Source: Clavelina lepadiformis (lineage: Eukaryota > Chordata > Ascidiacea > Aplousobranchia > Clavelinidae). From it: a stretch of 64,000 nucleotides of DNA. Under the pieces are notes generated by a model, which saw only the letters and a program-made list of their open reading frames with translations, ran no database searches and was not told where the DNA came from. The position numbers were made by a program, and so were the translations under genes. Positions 55,201 to 64,000 of the stretch are shown here, one piece after another. Location of the stretch: contig NC_135242.1 in assembly GCF_947623445.1 (NCBI RefSeq), forward strand, positions 3,782,001 to 3,846,000, given 5' to 3'. The stretch's first letter is position 1. Each line of letters begins with the position of its first letter.

Positions 55201-55653
55201 AGTTACCGAAAGAAGTAACGATATCGAAATAATTCACAACAATGTATTATTTGAAGCTGGTTGCTGGTTGTAATCAGTTTAAAAGCCAAAGAAACTGAGA
55301 TTTTACATGAACTTCACGTTAAGTGAAGTAGAATTTAGAGAAGTGTTTGTTTCGAAAACCAGCTGCTGTTTGAAATTACTAGTGCCTCCAAAGAGTCCAC
55401 AAGATTGAGATTAACCCTTTTATGAAGTTCCTATTTATGCTAATCGTTCAATAATCTTATTTAAATAGAGTCGTCGGTTTCAAGTGGCAACGACACTTCC
55501 GTTCCTGTGTCACCTCAGTTAGGTTCATCGACGCCACTTGCTGCAAATGGTGACGTCGCTCAAACAAAACCCAGCAGGTTTTCTGCCTGGCTGAGAAGGA
55601 AGCAGGCACCGGATCAGGACACTCATTCTTCTGATTCCACTGCTCCCAGTTGA
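43201..55653 (+). CDS. BICDL: BICD family-like cargo adaptor (BICDR type)
   Basis: Thirteen exons: 43201-43464, 43675-43815, 46696-46800, 46917-47027, 49099-49215, 50119-50265, 50693-50807, 52953-53059, 53959-54168, 54378-54482, 54625-54729, 55023-55176, 55469-55653; 621 aa. Residues 95-115 hold LEHKEKDLILAAELGKSLLE, the CC1 box (AAxxG) that binds dynein light intermediate chain. Human BICDR-1 has QKEKDLVLAARLGKALLE. Coiled coil continues through LEQEKYELRRRL and EREKSRALEELSDQNQKL. SSLLAELEQS near residue 340 matches the Spindly-type dynactin motif (human SLLSEIEQS). The C-terminal coil (SVNSQLIEAIQQKL, ELEAWQDDM) is the cargo/Rab-binding region. By family knowledge it links dynein-dynactin to Rab6/Rab13-type vesicles. 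Introns 2, 4 and 7 are long; intron 7 carries a TIR element. AATAAA signals are at 56124 and 56132. BICDL1 versus BICDL2 is not decided. Confidence 0.93.
45263..45280. promoter_or_regulatory. 18-bp near-palindrome in BICDL intron 2
   Basis: CAACGTGAGGTCACGTTG has perfect 8-bp arms around a GG centre. The arms contain CACGTT/ACGTGA half-sites like those bound by bZIP and bHLH dimers. A perfect TGACGTCA octamer also lies in this intron, at 45994-46001. A transcription-factor site is a guess; no transcription start near it was identified. Confidence 0.3.
47871..48134 (-). CDS. Unrecognised 87-codon frame nested in BICDL intron 4
   Basis: On the strand opposite to BICDL, an ATG at 48134 opens 87 codons ending in TAA at 47871. 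The N-terminus is mildly basic and hydrophobic (MGRINITKTLLICVIRAHC); the C-terminal half is charged (SFDITEAEIKAFEKSQASK). An ATTAAA lies about 75 nt downstream. I do not recognise it. It could be a small nested gene, one exon of a larger one, or chance. The codons look ordered but there is no homology evidence. Confidence 0.2.
   Translation of the reverse strand: MGRINITKTLLICVIRAHCINKPILARVSSVCLTTYPSNSVTLIIEALKEKSRNQYSNENVWSSRDQYSFDITEAEIKAFEKSQASK
48390..48530 (-). repeat. Dispersed repeat, copy 3 (inverted)
   Basis: Read on the minus strand this segment shows ATCTTCCTTCTAATCTAAAT, TAACTTTAATTAAAGCC, CGCCTATATTTAACAAC, GGGCTGTGTGAGCTACTTG and GAAATAGTCACT, in the same order as copies 1 and 2 near 34.6 and 35.3 kb. 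It lies in BICDL intron 4. The family is unknown. Confidence 0.55.
50830..52849 (-). mobile_element. TIR-bounded DNA element carrying an unfamiliar protein family
   Basis: BICDL intron 7 contains about 2.0 kb bounded by imperfect inverted repeats of about 200 bp (50830-51030 and 52640-52849). Both begin TATATTAG or close to it and share AAGGGTGAC, TTTGGTCA, ACTGCAAAA and GGTCAAATTTGT. Between them the minus strand has broken coding stretches: SDRAGAALCTATLKDFGLI with VIDRSKLRRERERCRK (51840-52136), AVRKFILPTINGKADAYYK (51470-51694) and HNQAVERHIKIVTEAS with KLMKKFDT (51255-51518). From memory these match a multicopy family in insects, cnidarians and others, usually annotated as uncharacterised, with GRKDKTL and HTQAVERxVKLVT motifs. 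The element looks broken in several places. The target duplication is unclear; flanks are TA-rich. Confidence 0.65.
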
Positions 55654-56390
55654 AGAGCATCAGAGGTCCCTTCCCTGGAGGAATCTCTGATCTAGTGCCG
55701 AGTCATCGCCACTGGCGTTCAATCGATGACTGTCTGTATTTTCATGCAGTGCCGCATAGTCACAGATTTGTTTTAGGCAAATAAGGGGGTGAAGTTTAGA
55801 TTTTCTTAGATTAATACGGTGGCCGTAACCTCGCAACTAAAACACCATCAGCGACCACTACCAGAAGAAAAAACAAGAAAGAAAGCTCAAATCGTGTTTT
55901 ACGCAGATGTGTTTGCTTTCTGTCATCGTTGCACTCAGTATTATTTGCCCTTCTTCTAACGTGCTAGTTCCTGCACGTCTGTTACAATTGATTGGTCCTG
56001 TATGCAATAATTTCTTTGCCACCTCTTTCTAAGCCTGCTTTTATTCATCTAGTTCTTCTACTTTACCTATTTATTTATTCCTGTTGATACATTTGTTTTT
56101 GATATAGAATGCCTATTGAATCAAATAAAACAATAAAATGACTTCTAATGAGAAACATTATGAACCTTTGTTTCGAACGAAACTTGCTGAAACAATCTTT
56201 TTTGCTTCGTACCGAATTTCCTTACGTAATTTTTTTGAATATCATACAGACAGTTACCAAGGCCGTAGCCAGGGTAAAATTTTTACATAGACAATAATGT
56301 CAAGAACGTCCTCAATTAAGCATATTGTTAAATGTAGTTTAGCGCAATTGAGTTTTCTGCCAGAAAAACCCAAAACATTCACAGAAGCAA
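55654..56390 (+). other. BICDL 3' untranslated region and convergent gap
   Basis: Non-coding sequence after the BICDL stop. Two polyadenylation signals (AATAAA at 56124 and 56132) put the transcript end near 56150, a 3' untranslated region of about 500 nt. On the minus strand an AATAAATAAATA tract near 56073-56084 could serve the opposing ceramide synthase. Confidence 0.6.
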
Positions 56391-56791
56391 GTATGGTTTG
56401 CCATATGAGTCAGAATTCGCTTCGGCCGGTAGGTTCATAATCGCTATTTACAAACGCGTAGGTTTGATTTTCTGCCTGGCCGAAAGGGTCATAATAACGC
56501 GCTGGTAAATTACATATGCGTTCACAAATTGCATGCACGCTGAATTCTCGTGCAAGAAAAATTAGCTGTGTTGACCAAACAAGTCACTATTGGTTCACCT
56601 ATACACGCTTATAAATTGCAGTCGTGCTGACAATTTGTGTACGCGTATTTTCGTCTACTCGTACACAAGTTACCAACGCGGTCACGTTGTTACAGACCTT
56701 TCGGCCAAGCAAAATATCATGCTTACGCGTTCGTAAATTGTGAACAAAAACGCTGAATAGAGCGAATTCTTACACATATGGCTAACCATAG
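56391..56791. mobile_element. Foldback (MITE-like) element
   Basis: About 400 bp with long imperfect inverted arms of about 120 bp. The left arm starts GTATGGTTTGCCATATG and includes AGAATTCGCT, AAACGCGTA and TGGCCGAAAGG. The right arm, read inward, starts CTATGGTTAGCCATATG and includes AGAATTCGCT, GAACGCGTAAG and TGGCCGAAAGG. No open frame. The superfamily is not evident because no clean target duplication was seen (flanking AGCAA and GCAAG are only near-matches). It lies just past the 3' end of the ceramide synthase. Confidence 0.7.
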
Positions 56792-56854
56792 GCAAGTGCC
56801 TCAATGTAGCTACGGCCTAGGTGTCGAGAAATGTTGGGGGGCCTGCATCAAGCT

Positions 56855-57928
56855 TCATTCGTCTTCGTCATCCAAGCTCTCCTCGGTACCGCTCCTTCCA
56901 TCCTTTTCCACTTTCCCCTTCCTCTTCATGTCGATCGCCATGCGGAAGATGGTCGCTGCCCACATAATGTTTAGGATTTGAAGTACCAAGAGTAGCGCGT
57001 TGAAGACATAATAGCCTGGGTAGGGTTTGGCCAACCACATGCTTTTTACATAGGCCGTGTGAATTACAACGACCGGGAATGCAACGACCCGAGAGAGAAA
57101 GAAAACCACGGCAAATAGAACGAACATCAGATCCGCTGACTTTTGGAACTTGACATAGTGCAGAGACTTACCAGCCTCCAGAAATACATCCGAAATGTCG
57201 CAAAGGGCCAATACCAGTGTTCCGATGCGCACCAGGTTTGTCACGTAGGAAAATATTATTAGCCCTAAAGTCGCCAAGTGATGAACTATCTGTTCAACAA
57301 AGTCTTTTCTTCTCACATCGCGTAAAAGGGTGAACACCAGTGAAATGTAAAACCCACCTTCCAATATGTAGTAGTAAAATACGGAAGGCCACAGACTCTG
57401 AAACGGGTAGTTGGAGAAGCAGTGAAGGTTATCCCAGAGCCAGGGCGACTGCAAAAGGATCCCAACACCAAAGCTGAAGGCAATCAAGTAAAAGATGCAC
57501 CGCCAAGTAGATTCTGTGAGCTTGTTCAAAATCGAAGGCTTGTTGGCGTTCCGACGTTTGCGAAACCACCTTTGTACACTACGCGTGCTCCAATGCAGCT
57601 TAAAGGCAAGGGTGGAAACTTTCTCATCCGACGGCTGCTTGTTTAGGTTGTACTGGTGTTCAAGTGTCAGATTTTCTTCAGGCCTTTTATGTAAATGCGC
57701 TCGCTTAAAGTTCATGGGTGCTACTTTGAAGATGGCGCGCTCGTATAACAGACGAGCAAAGGTGAGACATATAGCCACAGTGATCATGTTTCCTAGATCG
57801 TTGGTCTTTGGATAATAGACTCCTGGCTTATTTTGGAAATCTTTAAAAGACATTCCTTTAGGAAGCCAGAATTCATCATTCCAGAACCAGCCCCAAAAAT
57901 CTTTCCAATAGAGCTCGATGTGTTGCAT
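56855..57928 (-). CDS. CERS: Ceramide synthase (LAG1/TLC family)
   Basis: A single-exon 357-codon frame. The N-terminus (YWKDFWGWFWNDEFWLPKG) is typical of CERS2-6. A Hox-like domain ends in RSVQRWFRKRRNANKPS (residues 116-132; human CERS2 ERWFRRRRNQDRPS). The TLC domain follows, with the Lag1 motif: catalytic H216-H217 in EQIVHHLATLGLI and D244/D247 in LCDISDVFLEAGKSL. Six or so membrane helices end in a C-terminal SLDDEDE, like the CK2-phosphorylated acidic tail of mammalian CERS. It N-acylates sphingoid bases to (dihydro)ceramide in the ER. The ATG at 57928 was chosen because the frame's upstream extension has no other ATG. Acyl-chain preference depends on the last luminal loop (KSMWLAKPYPG here) and cannot be read from it. 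Vertebrate CERS genes have many introns; this one has none in the coding region. Confidence 0.95.
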   Translation of the reverse strand: MQHIELYWKDFWGWFWNDEFWLPKGMSFKDFQNKPGVYYPKTNDLGNMITVAICLTFARLLYERAIFKVAPMNFKRAHLHKRPEENLTLEHQYNLNKQPSDEKVSTLAFKLHWSTRSVQRWFRKRRNANKPSILNKLTESTWRCIFYLIAFSFGVGILLQSPWLWDNLHCFSNYPFQSLWPSVFYYYILEGGFYISLVFTLLRDVRRKDFVEQIVHHLATLGLIIFSYVTNLVRIGTLVLALCDISDVFLEAGKSLHYVKFQKSADLMFVLFAVVFFLSRVVAFPVVVIHTAYVKSMWLAKPYPGYYVFNALLLVLQILNIMWAATIFRMAIDMKRKGKVEKDGRSGTEESLDDEDE

Positions 57929-59002
57929 TTTTGATCTTGCCGTTAAACTGTCAGTCGCTGCCTTCAAATTACAGAACAGTGATGATCAATTTCTTTTCGT
58001 TTATACTTATGCTTAGAAACACATCACTTAATTATTCTTTTCATTGTAACCTAATTATAATAGCCTAATATTGCAAGCTAAAGAATTAACATTAAGAGCT
58101 GGAGGAACAGCATGTGAAAAACGCTGTAGCTACTGTAGTTTAGACACTTGAATACAGTCTGCGTGAAACAGTATGTCGAAAAAGGAACTAGATGCAATAT
58201 GTTGTAGTGATAGTAGCGGGCCACAGGCGGTCCCAAATGCTATACAATGTTGTTATTCTTTGTCGACTGCGTTATCAATTGGCTTCAGTTGCATTATTTC
58301 CTATTTCGCCAAATTAGGCCTAGCCCTATATTTCGGAAGTTGTACAAATATAAAATGCGCTCCATAGCAGAATATCTTGTGTTACAATCCTCTGTTTATT
58401 GCGTCCGTTGTTATACCCGAAACAGCAATTAACTTATCCAACAGTAGCTCGCCAAGAGAACCAAACCAAGAGACTTAAGTTTGTACGTGTAACCTTCATC
58501 AAAACTCAAAGCTTGCCGTGTTACCATTAGCAAGATGCTGCCTAACTTAGTATAAGCTTAGGCAACACCTGTAAACATTTGTCTGTCGTAATTCAAAATG
58601 TATTTGAGAAAAAGCAAAATGTATTTTAATACTACAAGGGTAGTTCAAAAGCATAAAGAAAATGTGCACAGAAAAGGCGCTCTCTCTCGGTAGGGAAATA
58701 GAGAATACGATGGGAGGTAAGTCGTTATAGGATCGAAAAACTTTAAAAATGAATACGACCGAGAACTTGTTAGTAACAGGATCACGGCAAATCGGTAAGT
58801 TGCTCTTTTGAAAGTTTTTTCAGAAAAGTGCAAGCTGAAACAGATCAGTGATAACAAATGTCTTGGACATATTGTTTAAATATGGTTTGCAAAGGAAGTG
58901 GAATTTTAGCGAAACAATTCCTGATTTGGAAAAAATTCTGTTTAACTAACACCACCGGTCCAAAGTTACACCTTTAATTTTTGTTTGTCAAAAAATTTCT
59001 TT
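57929..59002. other. Spacer between ceramide synthase and the channel gene
   Basis: About 1 kb containing the upstream region of the ceramide synthase and the 3' end of the channel gene (minus-strand ATTAAA near 58974, about 30 nt past its stop). Open frames here are short and unconvincing. Confidence 0.45.
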
Positions 59003-62000
59003 TTATACAACTGTAGCTTCGTTTACAGGTTCATTTGCTGTTGCTGTTGCTGTTGCTGTTGTTGTTGTTTTCTTTTGTCCCCTACGCCTGCGTCTTCTCT
59101 TATCCTTCTTCGACTCGCATCGATAATCAAGCATACTTATAGCAAACTGAACAACTTCCACCAAAGTGACGACACTGATTCCAGCCCATAGTCCAAGTTG
59201 ACCCCCAATGTCACCTATAAAATTGATGAGTTAAAGAAATATCCGGAGTTATAGATAACTTGTCGATAAGACAATATTGTAGCGTGACATACTGATCAAT
59301 GCTGACTCCTCAACAGCTTTACTCTCCACGGACTTCGTGTGTGATAAAGTGTCAAAGTAAACCGACAATCCAACCAAATTAGTTTTGAGGTAATCATACG
59401 AGACATTGAATAAAGGCTCTATGCCTTCGGCTGCTCTCTGATAAAATGTTAGCATGGACGGCAGTTACAAGATAGCCTATGTAAGTTATACCAGTAGCAA
59501 CAACAGCGCAAACTGAACCTTAATTGAGATAGTTCTACCGATGCTTACAAAATAGAATCACCAAACGAGCTAAGCGTTGGTTCATGCTTATAGGATCAAG
59601 TAGGTCATCTAGTTTTTATACAACCTGGCTAGGAAACGTTGTATAAGACAGGAGACTCAGGTACCGGATCTCATTACATGGTTGAGTGCACCCGCACTCC
59701 TTTGGACCGACGTTATACTGCAAATTATCTGTAACAAAAAAAGCAAGCCCACTTGACGTGTTTGGTGAAGTACTTCGTACTAAAACGGAATTATCTGTAT
59801 AAAGCAAAACGTAACTTACACAATGTAGGAGCAACACATTCAGCCACCTCTTGCACGGTACATTCCCTTGTTTCATTGTAGTGAGACAACGACGGACCAC
59901 GGCATGTACAGTTTGCTACAAGATAATGACCATAGTTCAAAATCAACCAATCACAGTAGAAATGCTGTGTTTGCCACCAGGCATAGGCATAATTTCAACA
60001 ATAAAAGGTGCTCAACTGGTGATGAAATTCTTTTATGAAACCAAATTTAAAGAATTTAAATTTATTATTTAATTTAGTTAATACAATAATTAATTTAAAT
60101 GATTTAAAGAATTCCATCACCAGTTGAGTACCTTTTGTTGTTGCAATCAAAATAAAGTTATCCAACAGGTGAATAGGTTATTGGTTACAATATCTTCAGG
60201 ATGTTATAAGGTCAACGCCTTGGCATAAATTTCTCTAACAAGAAGCCTCTAATATTGGGAGCTTCAAATATGGTTTCAATTGGATAGCAGAAATGCTAAT
60301 TGCTAATTCTTCCCCAGATAGGCTGGACGGCCCGGAACGCTTGGATAACGGAAATGTAAGGAGTCCATGAACCAAATGAAGTAGAGTTTGTTTTCATATA
60401 GGAGAGTTCAGAGCGATTCAAATGAATTTATAGGCAAATCACATTCTAGCGGCACATAAAATACCTATTAGACGTTCGTCGTGGCATTCTCTCATGCACG
60501 CCACCAGACTATATTGGGAATGGAATTTTAAGCTTTGCTGTTCTCTCTCACACTGACCCCACGGAGCATACATGTGTTCTGTCTGTCGATTCAACAGATT
60601 AATGTAGTGACATGACCAAATTATTGACAAAATTTAATTTGTGACATCCAGAAGAGGCTTATTCACTTTTATGTTGATGACTTTCTACAGCCAAAAGGTC
60701 ATGTGTTGTACGATGATTTAAGCTAAACAATATTGACGCTGTACGCTTGTGAATGTAGCTATCTTGCTTCTGTATACTTGTATTTTATGGATTGCCGCTG
60801 AAGCCCATAACCCAACTCCGACCGACTGGCCATAGACATCAACCTGTGGGAGGACATCCGGCGAATGAACCTGGAATTTAATTCCGGCTTCCCACTTGCC
60901 AAATATGGGGTTTTCCGTAAATTCAGACTGCAAAAAAGTCACAACTTAAACTTCTTCTCATAAAAGTAAAAACTCTGCTATAAATTAGTTTAAATCTTCT
61001 ACTGTTGTCAAACTAAAGTAATGTAAAGCTAGCATACCTGCAAAACGTTAAGACTCATATGAATTCCGTGGCTATGCCCAGCTATTCTCTGCGACTGCTC
61101 AGTGTGAAAAGTCCAACATAACCCCAAGTTGTGTGTTAACACTGGTTCAAAATAGCTCTGAAATGTCAATTCACGTTATCGTACTTATAAGATATCGCTG
61201 GTTTCACTAAAGCTGCTCCATAGTCTGAGTTGGAGAAATTTGGAGGCCGCACCATTTAACATAGAAATGTTTATCATAACTTAATCAGTAAATTTTGAAT
61301 AGTATAAATAAGAAACGAAAATAAAAACTTTTCTTAAATCGTAGATTTACTTCGTTACACGAGATCGACGAGCTGATATCGCAGTGAAATAGAGTCACAT
61401 TTGTTTTCATCGGCCATCCCTTTTCTATCATGAACTTTCTCAAGGAGAAGCTTTCACCGAGAGAATCAAAATACTGCAACAATAGATGAGTCACATCATG
61501 GCCAATGCTTATTGGCCACCATCAGCTTTTGATGAGGGCTTTGAAGGGAAAACCCACTGAAAACACTTACATAACAACTCAGTTCATAGGCCTATGCCCT
61601 ATCGCCTACTTTTGGCCGTTATTTAACATAGCTGTCATCTGACCATTGTAAAATCATAAGCCATACTTTTCTTTTGCAAATTCATTTTATCGAAACATTC
61701 TTGTTTGTGACGTGAAGGCATGCACAGACTTCCATACGGAAACGTCTTTCCGAAAATCTAACTTAACCCAGACTTAATCTATTATTGAGTTGGATGCGCT
61801 TTTGTCCGTTTGAGAGTTTGGATAAATATTGTAATCAAATGTTTACGTTAAATGTTGTCCAAAAACGGCTGAATTATACAGCAACATCTTTCACTTGTTC
61901 AGTTCTTACAGACACTTACACTTAAGTTTCTGGGTTTGCCATAGTCCAACGAATAAGAAAGATTGTCAGCATCGTTTCTTTCCCCCTCTGACGTCAGATT

Positions 62001-62736
62001 GAAATATCTATGAATAAAAATCTTATATTGTACTGAAATAATCTTCACTATCAACTATTACTATTCTTTTTTTTGTTATTTTTAACAATATTAGTAACAT
62101 TATATCATCAAATAAAAGTTACCAAATCTTAATTTTAAGCTTTTGGAAGACTTTGTATCTCTTCCATCAGCAATTTTCGTAAAAGTTTTTACGTATTATG
62201 CATTGCACTGTATATGAACAGAGACGTTAGTGTCGCTATATTTAACGCTTTTTAATGTTCCCGGAAATGATGAAATGCTGTATAGTTATCGACTAGTGCT
62301 ACCTGTTATAGTTGCATATTGTAATGGCTGGGAAGGGCAGGCTGTAAACGAATTCCTCCGATATTTGGGTCGTTGTTCTGTACGTGGCATAATCTAAAAC
62401 TCTCAAGGTAACCTGCAGCGAGATACAATTTCTTAAAGTAGGAGTTTAAGAAGCCGCTGTAAACAGTGCAAATCAAATCATTCCATCTTTTTTTAGACAT
62501 TTAAACCGGTATCCCACTGCCTATGTGAACTTGGTATTTGACTTACTATTTCACTGTAGGCTACTAACCTGATAAATTAGCAAACCAAGCACGACAATTA
62601 GAAGAGTCAGCCAAAAGACCACGACAGGCCGACGCCAGGTAGTATATATCTGGTGAACACCATGGAAACTTGTATTTTCGGCAAACTCACGCCGTATGTC
62701 TATTGGCTTCTTTTTACGCTTTTTTGAACGGGTCAT
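59003..62736 (-). CDS. DEG/ENaC/ASIC family cation channel subunit
   Basis: Eleven exons in transcript order: 62736-62569, 62412-62303, 62007-61920, 61473-61351, 61157-61038, 60927-60745, 60582-60465, 59915-59820, 59728-59625, 59437-59293, 59214-59003. They give 488 aa. The short basic N-terminus holds the conserved HG gating motif (FHGVHQIY, H25-G26). TM1 (VVVFWLTLLIVVLGLLIY) is followed by LPFPAITICNYN, the Cys-rich ectodomain (THNLGLCWTF, YAPWGQCE, KECGCTQPCNEIRY) and TM2 with the selectivity filter GxS as GIS (GDIGGQLGLWAGISVVTLVE). Family knowledge: trimeric amiloride-sensitive sodium channels gated by protons, peptides or force. It is nearest in layout to ASIC and related subunits; ligand unknown. 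The C-tail has RRRRRR then a Thr/Ala run encoded by a trinucleotide repeat. Confidence 0.92.
59035..59070. repeat. Trinucleotide repeat in the channel's C-terminal tail
   Basis: On the plus strand (TGC/TGT)n, read on the coding strand as ACA and GCA codons, giving a Thr/Ala run after the poly-Arg stretch. As a coding microsatellite it is likely to vary in length between individuals. Confidence 0.8.
59995..60144. repeat. 150-bp foldback element in a channel intron
   Basis: Arms of about 38 bp: left CAACAATAAAAGGTGCTCAA then CTGGTGATGAAATTCTTT; right, read inward, CAACAACAAAAGGTACTCAA then CTGGTGATGGAATTCTTT. About 74 bp of A/T-only-like sequence lie between. It sits in the intron between the 60465-60582 and 59820-59915 exons. 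It fits a small MITE; no clear target duplication was found. Confidence 0.75.
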
Positions 62737-64000
62737 CTTTCTCAAACCAAGTTGTTGCCTTGACAACAGTACACACCGTTATATTTTTCAAACTGCGTTT
62801 CGCCAGATCATTTCAACAGTTTTAGTACAGCACTACAGCCTGCTAGCTATACAGTCGTGACTATACGCATGTGTAAATGACGTCCGGTCTTCACAGCTTG
62901 CAGGCGTCGGTTTTATTGATCAACAAGTCGTGAGCAGGCTTGAAAAACTAAAAACAAGTAGCCGTCAGCTGATTTATTCCATATGTGACAAACGCTTAGT
63001 CATTTAACCATTACCGCATAAAATAATCACTTCGTGACTGAAAAATTTGGTTTGTGAAAGTTAATACGTACTTTATAAGACAATATCTCTGAAAACATTG
63101 TTACGTGATGCTTCGAAGCACGTGATTCCAGTAGACGGTTGCATAGAAATCAAATATAATCGCATGAAATATGCTAATCATTTTCGTTTGGTTATAAGTC
63201 AGCAAAACTTGTCTTGTTACATAAATTTCGTTTTTGTTACTCAGTCGGCATAATTGTTATATGCAATCTATGATTTATGCACTGTCTGAGTGCAAATGAA
63301 GCTATAACAGCCTACTGGTGCTTATCTAGAGAAGAAGACCGCACCACCAACACTCCAACAGCATCCACACATTACGTATAAGACTACATGTTGATATAGA
63401 AAGATAAGATACTGGGATATTTATCTTGGGACGGATGAAAGTCTATGCATGAATTTCATTTTTTTAACCAACTGTGTCAGGACGACGCATCCTGATAAAA
63501 AAGGCGTTGATTTGAAGGGGCATTTCTTGATCAAAAAAGCAGAGATTTTATGACACCAGTGGCACTATTTTTCAGAACAAATGAAACGAACCACAGTCAA
63601 TACCTTGTTTAAACTCACTGCTACAGCCAAGTATCAAACATGGAAGCGTGGGGAAAATTTTGTTGTTTTTAATTAATATTTTCAGTTATAAGTTTAAAAA
63701 AATACTTTCTATCCAACATAGGCTATTTTCCAGAAGGAACAAATGCTAAACTTATGGGTTAAAGAAGTAAGTTTGTGAATGTGTTGTAAGAAAATATTTT
63801 TTCAACCAATTACTTATTAATATTTTTGTAAGCGCATAGCCTGCATTTTGTTCACTTTAATCAATGTAAAAAATTATATATTAATTCCATAACGTTAGCT
63901 GGAGATATAATCATTGAAAACAGAGCTTTTTTATGTTAACGCCGTTATGTTACAGCAGCTTACTAAAAAGTGATTCACTTCCATCATATTGCCTTGCTTT
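62737..64000. other. Gene-free stretch upstream of the channel gene
   Basis: Presumed promoter region of the channel plus intergenic sequence to the window end. No further exon, RNA gene or element was recognised. Confidence 0.45.

Overview
The window is AT-rich animal nuclear DNA, most likely from an ascidian tunicate (Ciona-like). The evidence is single orthologues of chordate and metazoan housekeeping genes, short GT-AG introns beside introns of a few kb, close gene spacing, and an unpaired splice acceptor just 5' of many start codons, as expected where messages receive a trans-spliced leader. The species cannot be fixed from sequence reading alone. Exon models below were built by hand from splice sites, reading-frame phase and remembered family sequences; no search was run.

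Layout. 1-5 kb: an uncertain exon carrying a TTPGGT motif, then an ID-type HLH gene (+). 5.1-10.5 kb: a 19-exon gene (-) for a secreted protein with an acidic N-terminus, 16 EGF modules and a basic Cys tail. 10.7-17.5 kb: mostly gene-free, with a small hAT-type element, an inverted/tandem repeat cluster, a pogo-like fossil and a possible untranslated exon. 17.6-28.0 kb: VPS13B (+), a 3470-codon frame with no coding intron. 29.3-30.9 kb: TMEM14 and ARMC7 (+), 102 bp apart and perhaps one operon. 31-36 kb: gene-free, with a second hAT-type element and copies of a dispersed repeat. 36.3-40.4 kb: TMEM127 and EMC3 (+). 40.9-42.6 kb: HOGA1 (-), convergent with EMC3. 43.2-55.7 kb: BICDL, a dynein adaptor (+, 13 exons), with a TIR-bounded element in intron 7. 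56.9-57.9 kb: intronless ceramide synthase (-). 59.0-62.7 kb: an 11-exon DEG/ENaC/ASIC-type channel (-).

The genes do not form one pathway. Several act on membranes: VPS13B (lipid transfer at the Golgi and endosomes), EMC3 (membrane protein insertion), TMEM127 (endolysosomal signalling), ceramide synthase (sphingolipids), BICDL (dynein transport) and the channel. HOGA1 and TMEM14 are mitochondrial by family knowledge. No CRISPR array, rRNA or convincing tRNA was seen.

The most notable points are the intronless VPS13B, the unpaired acceptors near start codons, the TMEM14-ARMC7 spacing, three unrelated short hAT-type elements each with a perfect 8-bp target duplication, a TIR element carrying a protein family I know only as uncharacterised, 97% identical direct repeats flanking the last TMEM127 exon, and the EGF protein's unusual ends.
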